Shown piece after piece: positions 11,332-24,000 of a stretch of DNA of 64,000 nucleotides. Where the stretch lies: positions 868,001 through 932,000 of the forward strand of contig JACGCK010000006.1 of the NCBI GenBank assembly GCA_014925825.1. Direction: 5' to 3'. A model generated the notes under the pieces. It did no database searches. It saw only the letters and a program-made list of their open reading frames with translations, and was not told the DNA's origin. The number at the start of each line of letters is the position of its first letter. Position 1 is the stretch's first letter. Origin of the DNA: Pholiota molesta (lineage: Eukaryota; Basidiomycota; Agaricomycetes; Agaricales; Strophariaceae). Position numbers and translations under genes: made by a program.

Positions 11332-13209
11332 GATAGGTATTGAGATGGAGGACGTTGACAAGTTGAAGGAAGGAAAAGAGAAATGAGGAGTCGGGTTGCA
11401 CAGCCCGCTGTGCACTGCAACATAAGAATGTTTGTCACGTGAACTCCGTCGCCGAAATGCCGTATTCCATTGCCAACAGCCGCAGACTCTTGGCAGATTC
11501 GCTCCAAAGTCTGTTGCTTGTAATGTTACACAGCTACCGTAATGAGCGGGGCACAAATCAGTACAGTCATGTAGTATGTGTCTCCTCTTAGTTGGTTTCG
11601 CCCGCTGTTCTCCGCCGAATGTGGCACTGTGCCACTGATGCCGCCTTGCGATATTATTAGCTTTTTACAAGAGGCTACATACGTTTGATTATAGGCAAGA
11701 TGAAGTCCCATTATTCATTTTTATCAACTATGAAACGTCACCCATTGAAAATTGTTCCAGTATTCGGACTTAGATCCTGCTTGAAGAGCAGGACTTCCGC
11801 TGAACGCTGATGTTCCAAACATAGATTTGAATCATAAAACGTCCGCAGTGTGTGGATTATTGCCTTTTATAGCTTCTAGGTACGGTGCCTTCACAGTCAT
11901 AATGTCTACCTTATATTCTCAAGTACTGCTGACGTGTAACATGAAGAAGCAGGCTTTTACTCAAGTGTTGTACATAGAGAACTCACATCATAGCTTTCAA
12001 TAATTTCTGTCAAGGTGTACCAAAAATTCTAAACGCTCGGTTTAGCAGTTTGCTGTTTCCATGATGTACGGTGTATATACAAATGACACTGTTAAACAGT
12101 GAAGCAAGTCCAATCTGCCTCTCCACGAGACACTTGACCACAAGTGATAAAACATTGTGTAGTGTTCTGTCTGTGGTATGTGCAGGAGACTTACAAGTGC
12201 ATAGAGATGTCATTTCAAAGATAACGTTGCTGCCAATGGAGCTTCTCTAACAAAAGAAGTTCGACGGCCACCGCATGACAAGTGTCATTCGCAAATAATT
12301 ATCCCAGGACGTCATTCACGAAATTATTCTCTGGTCTTCGAAGACCGTTACAGTCGGCAGATTTATCCGATTAACCGCGCGTTGTTTCAAGAGGTATTAG
12401 TAGCCATGACATAGCAAATTTTTATCCAGGAATCAAGAGCGGGGCTTTGTAGTCTAGAATAGGCCAAATAGGTTCACGGATAACCAAAAGCATAATTGCT
12501 GATTTATATCGATAGATTGAGTTCACTGACGCAAATGGTTAAGGCCACGTTGAAGAAGCATGTTTTCATATAAACATAGATTGACATAGAAAAATCATGA
12601 AGTTACCGTATAAGCTGTATTTCAAAAAACCTAACGGATTTTTTACAACTGAAAACCAGTACAAGTCAAGCCCTGGATTGCAGGCTATAGACTCTCTCAC
12701 TCATACGAGGTTTGGTGGTGATTAAATAAAACAGCGTGTCAACGGCCGCAACATTCACATAGCGTGCATAGTAGGCGAAGATGTTATGTGATTTTATGGC
12801 GCCCAAGTATTTGAACTGTTGATGAAACTTTGATAGGTTATGTAGAGAAACTAGAGGAATTAGCCGCTAGTGAGACAGAGTGAGAGAGATGGGACACGCC
12901 GGATATGCGTGCGAGTGACATAATCGCAGTGGGAGGAAGAGCAAAAGATATGAGGACTGAGGTCAGTGGCACGCAGGTTTTGGAGTTTCAATCTAGAAAG
13001 GACTACTTCCTTCCTTTTCTGGCGACTGTATAGTTTGTGCGGAAGTAGCCGAAGCCGCAAACCTTGATTTTTGGTGTACACAACAAGTACAAACATACAG
13101 CTCGCGAGGTGAGTCTGTGCTGACGATTTCGCTCGACGTCGAACCTCTTTTCTCATCGTCCCGATAGCAGGCCAACGCCGTCCAACCGCCGCCTCAAGAA
13201 TTCGCAAAA
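11332..13209. other. Intergenic region with no supported gene
   Basis: The open frames here are short, lack introns that extend them, and show no protein-like composition. The last few hundred bases are the 5' region of the RPS5 gene. No tRNA clover-leaf, repeat array or transposon end was recognised. Confidence 0.5.
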
Positions 13210-14107
13210 ATGGCTGCAACAACCCTCCCCAAGGACATCTCCAAGCTCGGACAGGAAGTTAAGCTTTTCGGAAAGTGGGACACTCAGGAGTGAGCAAGGA
13301 AATCAATGTCGCATCAGGAGAGGAGAGCTGACGATTATTGGTCCAATGAAAGTGTTGAGGTGAAGGACATCTCCCTCACCGATTACATCCAGGTCCGCCA
13401 TGCGGTCTACCTTCCCCATACCGCCGGCCGTTACGCCAAGAAGCAATTCAAGAAGGCGCAAATGCCCATTGTTGAGCGTCTCGTCGACAGGTGCGCTGAA
13501 TTACCGCTAAATACATCGGTTATGATGTTGATTTCTATGCAGCTTGATGATGAAGGGACGCAACAACGGGAAGAAGCTCCTTGCTGTCCGCATCGTTGCC
13601 CATGCATTCGAGATCATCCACCTACTCACCGACGCCAACCCCATTCAGGTGCGTCCACTGGAATATGAAATAAGGCAGATATTGAATCCTTCCTTACATC
13701 ACAGATTCTCGTCGATGCTATTGTCAACACCGGTCCCCGTGAAGATTCAACCCGTATCGGTTCGCAAGGTACCGTTCGTCGCCAGGCCGTCGATGTTTCT
13801 CCTCTTCGTCGGGTCAACCAGTCGATCTCCCTTCTGACCACCGGTGTATGTCATTGCGAAATCATGGAATGCAGTTTTATAACTTAATCTCATTATGTAG
13901 ACTCGTGAATCGGCTTTCCGCAACGTGAAGTCCATCGCCGAGTGCCTTGCTGATGAGCTCATCAACGCTGCCAAGGGATCGTCGAACTCTTACGCGATCA
14001 AGGTTAGTAGCTTCTTGATTTCCTATGGTGATTATTCAATTTATATATATTTGAACCTTCAACAGAAAAAGGACGAGCTCGAGCGTGTCGCCAAGTCCAA
14101 TCGGTAA
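13210..14107 (+). CDS. RPS5: 40S ribosomal protein S5 (uS7)
   Basis: The ATG at 13210 starts [20 protein letters not shown]. Exons then encode [143 protein letters not shown] and [17 protein letters not shown] (14105-14107). This is the universally conserved uS7 fold that binds the 3' major domain of 18S rRNA and forms part of the mRNA exit/E-site. Length is about 205 residues, as usual for eukaryotes. Five short introns (GT...AG) interrupt the gene, for example donor GTGAGC at 13288 and acceptor AG just before 13341. No lesion is seen. Confidence 0.97.
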
Positions 14108-16965
14108 ATCCACCTACATACCGACCATTTTATCTTCGGTTTGGCTGGTTACATCAGGCAAGAGTCAAAAATGGAGGGCACCACGAACCAGCCAGCGTTG
14201 TACCATTCTGTTATTTGCATGCGAGAGAGAGAAGTTCTCTTTTACTTTTGTTTTCATACACCAACATGATGCCCTCACCCCCATGTCCCTTGTTTAAGTA
14301 CTATGCTTCAACCGATATGCTTTCTTCTCCGCTTATACATACCGGGCAAGATTGGAAACTCACGAGTCGATTCTGCAAGAAGTTTGAATATACCAAGGCG
14401 CACCGGTACTTCTACCTCCGTGCATATTACCAGCCTTCCTTTCGTTGAGAGATTGCCTTGGCCTGTATTTGGGGACTTGTGCCTATGCTAACACATTCTG
14501 CGATTGATACTGGAAGCAGGGAGTTATCTACTTTCATCATTTGAGGTCCAATTGAGCCTTGAATGTGTCCTTTCTCGTTGCAATTATAGCATCATTTTCG
14601 CAGACCGTGAGGCCCAGTTGGACACAAGGTCCCAACCAGAAGGTTATGATGGTGGCGAGGATGATGAGGATGATGAACACGATTTGCTGATCCACGCCAG
14701 GATGTTATAGGGGTCCTCTCGCGGGCTGAATTTTCGCGATATCTGGAAGTATCTGGATCCATGGATTCGATTCTGTAACAGTATTCCTGGGGACAAAATA
14801 ACGCACTCATAATTCTGTAATAAAAAAAAAGCTCGCCTCACTCCGTAATATTGCTCCATATACGCATCGGGGTGCGGGACCGACGAACACCGCCAACTAG
14901 CCCGCGCTGGGTTGTCTGAATGATGTACATTTTGCATTGCATTTACATGATACGCAACTTTTGACGGGGACACTGGATGTCTGTCTACCCGAAACAGCCA
15001 ATCGGCAATGAAACGCATTCTCACTTCATAGAGTAAAGTTAGAAGGAACACGATCAATTGATAACATCGTCACTACATGCATGAGATACACGCGTTTGAA
15101 ACTGCATTGAATCTGTGCTGATAGTGGATATTTGGTGGACATAAGCTCATAGCGCATGCATAGCTATAGATGTATGAGCACATTGTAGGCAGAGCTTATT
15201 TGGCTGTGGCCCCTAGCCCAGAGACCATTCCGAGGGCCATGGCCCACACCCCTTGCCCTATAGATTTATCTCAATTCTCAGCTCACACCATGTGTTGCAT
15301 GTTTACGGCTCAAGAATGGGCAGCAGGAAGCGCGCGCTCACTCCCACGGGCACCTCAGATTGCGTCGCCTCCGGATTTTGCACGATGATGTCCGGTTCCC
15401 GAATCCTAGTGAGTTTACACCCAAACAGCGGGTAGATGTTTGATTCTGGGAACGAAGATATGTGGGGAAACCTTCCAGACATTTTTTGATTTCACAGCAG
15501 CAGCAAATTACAACAACAGCAACAGAAACAAGATGTGCAGAACGGAAAGGGGGAGAGCCAGATAAGCCAATGCGTAACAGGAAGGGAATTGGTTGGAATG
15601 TAAGAGAAATGCAATGAATGATAAGCAATAAGTGTATGAAGCTGAACAAATGAAATGCGCGATGGTTGGTGAGCAAAGCAGAGCAAAGATAATCCAAAAA
15701 AAGATAACAGTACACATGAAAAGAAATGAAAATGGTATGCAAGATGGGTCACAGGGGGGTGGGTACACAGTGGAGAAGGGGGGATGGCGGTTGCAATTAT
15801 TGTAAAAATGGGGGGTTCGGAGAGAAATAAACAATTAAGCGAGGGAAAGCCACCCTCTTCCAGGAACGACCCGGCGTACAAGAACAGAATGATTACAATG
15901 AGATCAGTGTCTGTTGTGTATTGAATACTGAAACCGTAAGAAGAGGATGAGGACGCGGTCGTAGAAGAGAACTTGAACATGGCCATCCAAAGGGGTAAAA
16001 AGGAAGCTCAAGGAAAGCATCCTGCGGAGAGAAAAGGATATCGGAGTGACCAGAGTTGCGTAAGCCCACGATAGATACGTAGTACTAGTACGTGCGATCG
16101 ACACTCTTCGAGAACACGAAACATTGGTCCTCGAGTCAGCAGTGCATGGCAAGCGACCCAACAACGGAAGCCTGCGTTACAGTGGTTGCCAAGACAATTC
16201 CCCCTACAGTTTGCAGCGTATTCCAAGGGTAAAAGTAGATGGATGGGCGTGGACATGATAAATACGAGGTAAAGATGAATAAGAACAAATATGAGCACCA
16301 GTAATAGGGAAGGAGACGGGAGGTAGAAAATAATGGAGAAGCTCGCAGATACGACGCTGCCGCGAGGCGGGTAAACCTTGGTATGAGAGGCGTAGATGAT
16401 GGAGCCAGGCAGATTATCCCACGGGCAAGCGCAATAGTAAGGAATGGAATAGATGATGAGGTGTTCGAAGTTCGGTAGTCGTGGTATACATGGATATGAC
16501 CGCAGGCAGATGTGGAAGCCTTGTCGTGTTGGCTTTCGTGTGGTGGCATCTAAGGGGGGTAAAAGGAGACATTTTTGCAGAATACGAGGCAAATGCCAGT
16601 AAATGCGATGATGTCGGAGTGGAGCGGCGACATTGAAGCGGTGTGTCGCCAACCGGGCAGTGTCAGGCAGGCATTCCGAGCATGATAGATATAATGTATC
16701 GTGAATGTACCCAGGGGGTCACAGCACCAGATGAGTTATTGTTGTGGGCGCGCTCGCAAGCAAGCGCTCAACAATAGGTTTTAGGGTTTCTTTTGTTGCT
16801 CCCGTTATGTTTCCGACCGTTCCAAATAAGGATAGAAAGGAAAGAAAATATGGGGACGAATGTGACTTCTGCCCATGCACCGGGATGGGGAGAGGTTCAC
16901 ATAATAAATCAATGAGCCCAGTTAGTCGTATATCAGAGTAATGGAGGGTCGTTCTATCTTAAACG
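14108..16965. other. Intergenic region, 3' flanks of two convergent genes; no gene firmly supported
   Basis: Long minus-strand open frames at 15492-15986 and 16008-16652 are rich in Ser, Leu, Phe and His and read like translated pyrimidine-rich DNA. A hydrophobic stretch ending VVGSLAMHC (about 16136-16240, minus) could belong to a small membrane protein, but no start, homologue or splice chain supports it. RPS5 (+) and the gene ending at 16966 (-) converge on this spacer. Confidence 0.4.
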
Positions 16966-18818
16966 CTACCGCGGAGCGCCGGACGAAGTAGCAGGTCGCG
17001 AATTCGTTGATTGTCCTGCTGCAGATGAAGAGCCAGGCCCACTCTCCCGAGGCGCTTGAGGTTTGGGTTTGGGGACGACACCGTCGAGTCCTTTGTAACC
17101 ATAGGCTTTTCCGAATTCCATGATCATTGCCTTGCCCATCAAACACACCCAACCGATGCCTTCCCCAGTGAGGGCTTGGTCGGGCCAAAATAGCTCGCCT
17201 TCTTCATCTTCGAAATCGGGCTCGTGTTCCTCAGTTGGAGTGAGTGTGGAGTACATCATGCGGGCCCATGTATTCGGGAAGCAACGTCGCAGAACAGGCA
17301 GATTGAGGCTGCTCTGCGAGGTTTGGAGGCACCAGGCTGTTGCCGCATATTCGGAAGTCAATTCCTTGAGATTTTGGACCAGAGTAGGGGTGATCGGCTC
17401 TGTCACACCCGCCATCGCGTTCATAACGTGGGGTGGGATTGGCGCAGGACCATCTCTGAGATGTTGAGGGACGAGTTTAAAGGGTACATTGCCCGTGTAT
17501 TGCGATTGTCGAGAAGGACCGACGGCTGGATGATTGTTGGAGTTATTGCTATTTGGCGTGCTATCGTCTCGCGTCACAGGGGTCGAGTTGGTACTACTCG
17601 GAGAAGGTAGCATCGGTGGCGCTTTTCCACTCGGAATTCCGAAGCTGGCGGCCGAGACAGGATCGCCTTCCATTGCAGTGGCTGCAGCTGCGGTAATCTT
17701 CTTGGATATGCTATCATGCATCTTGTCCACCTCGATTTCTAGATTTCCTTTGAGAGCATACTTCATCTGCCTTCCTTGAATGAATCCCTCGATCATGAAA
17801 CTATGGAAGAGGTATAAAATGGGTTATCAAGGATAAGCTTGACAAGAAGCACTTACATCAGACCCAAGAACGCTCTTTCAGCATCACTAGTTCCTTCTTC
17901 TGTTCTCCATTTTTCCTTGCACCAACCAAGGAAGCCCTCAATAGTTTTCCAGGTATCCGCAACGCACGTCCGACTGGCCTGATCGCGATTCCATATCGAA
18001 TAGGCAAAGCAAACAAGGGCGTCGATCAGTTCTAAGCGAGAGATCAAACCACCATGCTTATGGTAGGGCGAATTGGGATGGGGAGGATCGAGAATGGGTC
18101 GGAATTCACGATGAGTTGGAGGGTACGATGACCAGAAACGCGCGTCCCCCGAATATTTGAGCTTGCGACCTGCGGCATGGTATATGTCGTGTAGCCTGTC
18201 GAAGTGGCGTTGGCTGACCTTTCCTTTCTTGGGACGACGGACGGGGACATTAAGCCCTCGAGAAGGAGGCACAGCTGCGGCGGGTTCTTCCCGCACCTCG
18301 CCATCTTCGCATGGCTCTAAACGCGAGGTCAAGTGTGATGGGGTCGGAGTTGGTTGCCGAGTCGGGGGTATCGCAGTGTGAAGAGGAGGTGGGAGCTGCG
18401 CAGGCGGGTGGTGGGGCAGTTGAGACTGGTGCGGCGGAGGGGCAGGACGGTGATTCTGGCTTCGGTCGGTAGATGGGTTAGTCCTCGGCCGCTTGACGGC
18501 GCCTGGATCGGAAGAAGAATCGAGTTTCCGCTTGAAGCCGGCAGCCGGTGAGGCGGCGCGGGAAGCTGGGGGCGAGGGGGGCAAAGCGGGGGGCAGAGGG
18601 GTATCGAGCTCGCCAATCATCTAGAGAGAGATCAGCACGCTGGGCGTTGTGGTGGGCTCTGGACGAGCGAACCGACCTTGAGTTGGCTGAGGAGCTGCTC
18701 GCGGGTCCAGCGGCTGTGGGGTGGAGTTAGCGTGTGGGGAAGGAGCTGGGGGGCTAGCGTACCGTTTCTTTTGGCGCTGGGAGGGCTGGCTGTGTGCAGC
18801 GGCGGAGGAGGGGGCCAT
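16966..18818 (-). CDS. Ebp1/AFF C-terminal-homology-like nuclear protein
   Basis: The ATG at 18818 begins MAPSSAAAHSQPSQRQKK. A short second exon gives RWTREQLLSQLK, and the third begins MIGELDTPLPP. The protein is about 560 residues over four exons; donors include GTACGC, GTCGGT and GTAAGT, all in frame. The N-terminal third is a Pro/Ser-rich linker with a basic FKRKLDSSSDPGAVKRPR nuclear-signal-like stretch. The conserved part runs from SQRHFDRLHDIYHAAGRKLK through LELIDALVCFAYSIWNRDQA, WKTIEGFLGWCKEKW, FMIEGFIQGRQMKYALKG, VPFKLVPQHL and a late SEYAATAWCLQTSQSSLN/CFPNTWARM block. This helical repeat-like layout resembles the C-terminal domain of fission-yeast Ebp1 and the AFF C-terminal homology domain, part of the Ell elongation complex. 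The family assignment is from memory and tentative. Confidence 0.6.
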
Positions 18819-21800
18819 TGGGGGATGGTGGTGGGAAGAGGACAAGAGGTCGGCGCTCTGGCCAACGCAACAATGCAATTCACAAGTCGCCGTCACACCG
18901 TCACAGGGCCGTCCCAATCAGGATCTCCCGCAAACACGCCACAACACTGCACTCCGACATCCATTCGGCCTGTATAGCCTGCTGCTCTCCCACCCACCGA
19001 CGTTCGTCCGGGCCCGCCCAGCGAGCTAGCCCATGGCTCCATCCCCTACACCCACGCCCACTCGCTCCGTGCAAGGGTGTCGCAAGGCAACCCCGCGTCA
19101 CAGCATCGATGCAGTGGGCAGAGGCAGTTAATCTACGAATGGCGATCGAGGCCATCAGGAACCAAACAACGCGAGCCACGGGCTCAAGTACCGAATTCGA
19201 TGATCAGGCCGGGATCTCAGATCGCCCGCTGGCTCTCTCTCCTCCGCGCAGCTGCTGCCCTCTGCTACCAGTCCCCGTGGGGTCCCCACGTGCGACGTCT
19301 CTTCGTCCTCTCTTCGACCACGGGAGCCCTCCGCCACTTTAGGTTTTCATCTTAATTTCACCGTCATGCATAGCCTGCGAAATTCATTGACGCATGTTTC
19401 CCAGTCTACCACGCGCTTTAGCCATATTCCATATGTCCATATGCTTCATAAAAAACAGACATTAAAGGCCAGTGCCACTTCTTTCGATGCTGTGTGCTCA
19501 CATATGCTTCTAGATACGCTATCCAACGGGAACGGAAAAACACTCGCGCACCGCACCTCTGCCCAGCTCCGTACTCTTTCCCGTGCCTATCGCGGAGGTA
19601 GTTCATTTCCAAAACTGGTCCAATTCTGGGACAGATCCGGAATATTTAGCAATGCCACTCCCCGACCAATGTCTACATGGAACCCACTCTCACCTCACCT
19701 TCGAGTCTTCACTGCGCGACTATTCTTCATATTATAACAGCCATAGTAACTGCAACGCAGCCTGACTCAATACGGTATATTAATGACTGACAAATACTGT
19801 CCAACCCATCCAAAACGCCGAATATAGCACGTTCATCGCCAGATGAGTCAGTATCATACGGGGAGAGGTAGGTAAACCTTCGGTCACTAAAAGAATATTT
19901 CAGAGCTTATTCAGTGCTGCTTGAAAAATGAAAATCCTATCGCCTATGTCCACCGCGTATTCACCCTGCTCAGCCGCCATGCGCGTATCAACCAAAATAG
20001 CACACCCAGCCAAAAGAGCGCCCCTCGGTGCACTCGGGGCCGGCTGCTTTGATTACCTCTCTATGTTGCGGAATGCGCGCCCAGACCGCCGCGGTACATT
20101 CATACCTCCTTATCTTGCCAACACCGATTATTTCAACCTACTAACGGCGGGCGCCGGGCAGCGATAGGACGATTCCGAATAAGTATCCTGCGCCCAGAAG
20201 CGCTTTCATGCATGTGCTGGACCGAAATCGAACTATTCAAGCTTTCCGCGTATTCTAATCGGCATGTACAAAGCTTCCAAGTTGCCCTCCGACTTCCAGG
20301 TCCAACGTCAAGTTTAAAGGCCTAACGGGCTTAGCTGCATTCCTACTTACCGTACTGCATGCTCGCGCAGTTACAAAAATAAACACACCCCCTTTACCCA
20401 AACTCAAAAGCTCATCATCGCTGCACTAAACCTCCGAATGTACCGCCGCTTCGACGCAAAAGAGGCGCGAATGGAAAGCTCAGAATGCACCCCCGGACTA
20501 ATTCGTTCCCCCTCGCAGTTGTACTCTCCGGTGCACATTGATCACTGCAAATGCATATGACAGGCGGGTCAGATGGACGATGGAACATAATAAGCAGGTA
20601 CTGGGTACTTTTTGGGCAGGAACTGAAGTCCAGCCACCGTCCTTTCCCGACCTGGTGTACATTCAACCTGATCAAAGTTTCCCGTCTTTCTTTTCTATTG
20701 GGCGTGGGGACCGGCGTCACCTCCAGGCCCTCCGTCGCTGGTCAGTTATGGAAGTTATCAGTACAAATAGACCCCTTGCTATTTATTATTTCGATCCTCG
20801 ACATCATGGACGAACGATGCGCATAGCCGGAAAAACCTACTGAAAGAACTTGGAGGGTGATTAGGTGTCGAGATAATAATACTTATACAAGAGAACCTCA
20901 AGGTCTAGCCTCTTTCTTTCGACCTCGTTCAACGCGGTGATATCGTACCAGAGACACACGCACGAAAGCCTTCCATATTGACTGTATATATAGCACACAT
21001 GGGCATACCGCTCCCCATCGCTCCCCGCCCAGCGCACCCTCGAATCCGAGTGCCTCGAACCAGAATAATCGCTTCCCGAAACTCTGAATCCAAAAGCAGA
21101 CATTGGACATGGGCCAAATACCTAAAAGTAAGTACATATGTAGCAGACGATCTGCCAATCGGAACTGCCCATCATCCCGTCATGTCAGTCGAAGTCCAGT
21201 GGCACAGGCTCTGACAGACTCCAATTCCCTTCCGCCCTCCAAATTCCGTGCATGCTGATGACCACGGGGAAATTCCGAATGACCCGCGACGTTGACTCTG
21301 ACATATGTTATAGCTTTCTGATCACGTCAGTGTAAAATAGTTATATACTATAAGTATTTGAATGTAAGTACTGTACAAGACTTGTGTGGGATTTCCTCAC
21401 GCTATACACATTGACAATATACAAGTACTCCATTGGACCGTTGCGGCGTCGGATTTTCAGCATTGTGAGAATGCCGGAGCCTTTGCTGGAGAATAAGTAC
21501 ACGGACATAACCTCGTTATTTACATGTTAGATCATAGTAGGTTCTCTGAATTCTCTTGGGAAGCCTCGTGTGGCCGCTTAGTTCGATGCCTGTGAGGCCC
21601 TTGATAAATTATATTCCGACTCACATACCCCAGTGGGCACAGGCTTTGACCGACTGTCGTAACTCATCTCCGTTCAATGCACACCGACCGGAAAAGCAGG
21701 AGAGGGTGTCTCTCGAGATCTATAAATAACACCAACCCCCCTCGCTCTCTAATTGAAAATAATTCTGCGTTCCTGACGTTCTCAGCGTGCGCATATAGCC

Positions 21801-22960
21801 TATTAGAATAAGTACTGGCACTATAGTCTACCACGAAGTTTCTGGGCCCTGGAATGCGCACCCGCAGCGCGTGAGATTCGGACACTCCATGCCCTTGACG
21901 GGGTCCATCGATGATCGTCTTCCATCGTACGCACGACGATAAATGAAACGGCTAATATCGTGATGAAAGTAGCGACGCTAGCTGATCATCCCCAAAAATA
22001 TCGGTTTTAAGTCGGGTTCAACGCCTCGCGGATTGAGAGCCGCTGTACGTTATACCTTCAAAATCCCAAGGTTGCCCCTAGGGGTAGGTGCATGGTGGTC
22101 AGTGTCATTCAGACTCCACTTGATAATGTTTAGTTGCCTGCAGTAACAAATCACTATCGGCCCAGCTCATTAATAGGCTGTTCGAGCTGCTGCATTGAAT
22201 ACGCAGTTATGGCAAAAGCATGCCTGGGCGATACATTTAACCGTGGCGGCTCCGATTTGACGAGTATAAGAAGCGCGCCGACCAGACCACCTACACATGC
22301 GCGCCGCACATACGTCTACGCATGCATGCAGTGCGCGCGTGCGTGCGTGATACGAGATGCGCGCGCGCTTGAGCGCTTGAGTGCTTGCAGCTCGCACGCA
22401 AGCGGGAGCGCGGCGCCATTACGGTGGGAGTGGAAAAGTCATTAGCCAATTGAGAGGCGCACAGGGAGCGCACACAGAATTTACATTAAAAACAACTAGG
22501 TACGTCGCTCTAGTTATGGTCTACCAATTGGCGTGAATCTACATATTTCAAGGCTCATATCTACCTAGTATGTCCGTTCATGGCCGAATATGTCTTCCCT
22601 TTCATTGGGGTCGACAGCTACTCGTCATAGGGTATGCTGCGCAGCCGTACTATAATCCCGTTATACTCCCGATAGCGTCAATAATAGGACGTCCCAATTT
22701 GATGAATGTTTTCAGAGATCGGAGAAACGGAGGTCACATCAACATATCTAATAAATCTAATGAAGGTTTTAATGTCGTGGATAATTAGATACATATAAGC
22801 TCCATCGTAGTGACGACGGCGACATGCACAGGATGTGGATAATATCCCATAACACTGGGCCTCAAGCGGTTGTTAGCAGATGCCAATCCATGGATTCGGG
22901 AGATCTGAAAGTAAAGAGCGTTGCGACTTCATCCTAGTATAATCAATCAGATCAAAATTA
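18819..22960. other. Long intergenic region with no supported gene
   Basis: About 4.1 kb without a protein-like exon chain on either strand. It contains several stretches rich in stop codons and a purine-pyrimidine alternating block at about 22290-22420 (see findings). No tRNA, LTR pair or tandem array was recognised. Confidence 0.45.
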
Positions 22961-24000
22961 TCATCGCACGGGCGCTGCTGCTTTAGCTTCTTTGATTTCT
23001 TGATTCAACAACTCGGAGAGTGTCAAAACATGCTTCGAAAGGAAATGCTGTTCATTGAGAATCACGGAGCGGAACACATACATTCCCCATTCGAAGAATG
23101 ACTCTACCTACAGATCCAAACAACCCCAACTCCACTTGCATGACCTCTGCGGGAGTTCGTAGGAGAAAAGAGGAGACAAGGGAGCGCAATTGCAGATTTA
23201 CTGGGATCTTGCCGGAATTTCCACGCTCACGTCAGTGTCAAAAAATAAATAACTACCTACCTACTTAGTATTTTATAAGAATGCATAGTAAAACCAACTC
23301 GAACTCCGCACCTTTGCTGTTGAACATCAAGTGGTTCGCCGATACTAAATAGACAGTGGACAGTGGGTTACCAAGCCCGTTGCGGTAGGATTACAGCTGA
23401 GGTAGGAATTAGTTACCCATGGCAGCCGCCCATGATTGAATCTCTACGTCCACCCAAAAGGCGTAGGGAGCGACGAGCTACGCCTGCAAAATCGTCAGCA
23501 ATGATATCAGCGGCGTCACCAGCACCTTTAGACTGTGGTTACATTCACGCTGGGAAGACCTTAGGTAAATTCGAAATCTTGAGCATTTATTCGGAAAGCC
23601 TGTCATTGAAATTGATCAACTCCATGCTTTCTGGCAGTCAGACGTCTAAGATTGAACTAACCTCACAATATAATTAGAAGAGTCAGCCCATGGGGACTAT
23701 GATAACCATGAGCTGGACAGGGACGGAGTGCATACGACTGGATGTTGGAAGATAATTGAATCCAAGAAGCCGTGTACTCACCAATACCAATGGCCTACTC
23801 CGGCGCCCACAAAAGAAACGGCACTTCCACCTTCACAACTCTGCACTAAAAGCCAAGCAAGGCGGAATGCAGCGGCCCGAGTAATGCCACCACAAAATAC
23901 CATAATCCGCTAGCGTCGTAGTCGTTCCTGAAAAAGAAGGGTCCGCCGTCGGAGGCCCAGGTAAGGCATTTGTCCAAAAGTAGCATCTATACTAACCTCC
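22961..24000 (-). CDS. Possible exons of an uncharacterised minus-strand gene
   Basis: A terminal exon at 22961-23107 reads VESFFEWGMYVFRSVILNEQ then HFLSKHVLTLSELLNQEIKE and ends KAAAPVR-stop, preceded by a good acceptor (CTGTAG). Upstream on the same strand, about 23420-23530 reads GAGDAADIIADDFAGVARRS, and about 23780-23912 reads FCGGITRAAAFRLAWLLVQS followed by a GTGAGT donor, with a hydrophobic membrane-like character. The pieces look coding, but I could not chain them in one frame or recognise a family. They may be one gene or unrelated. Confidence 0.25.

Noticed and set aside
15492..16652. Long minus-strand open frames at 15492-15986 and 16008-16652 as membrane protein genes
   Set aside because: Composition is that of translated pyrimidine-rich spacer, with no splice chain, no conserved motif, and overlap in several frames. 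A weak hydrophobic stretch alone is not enough.
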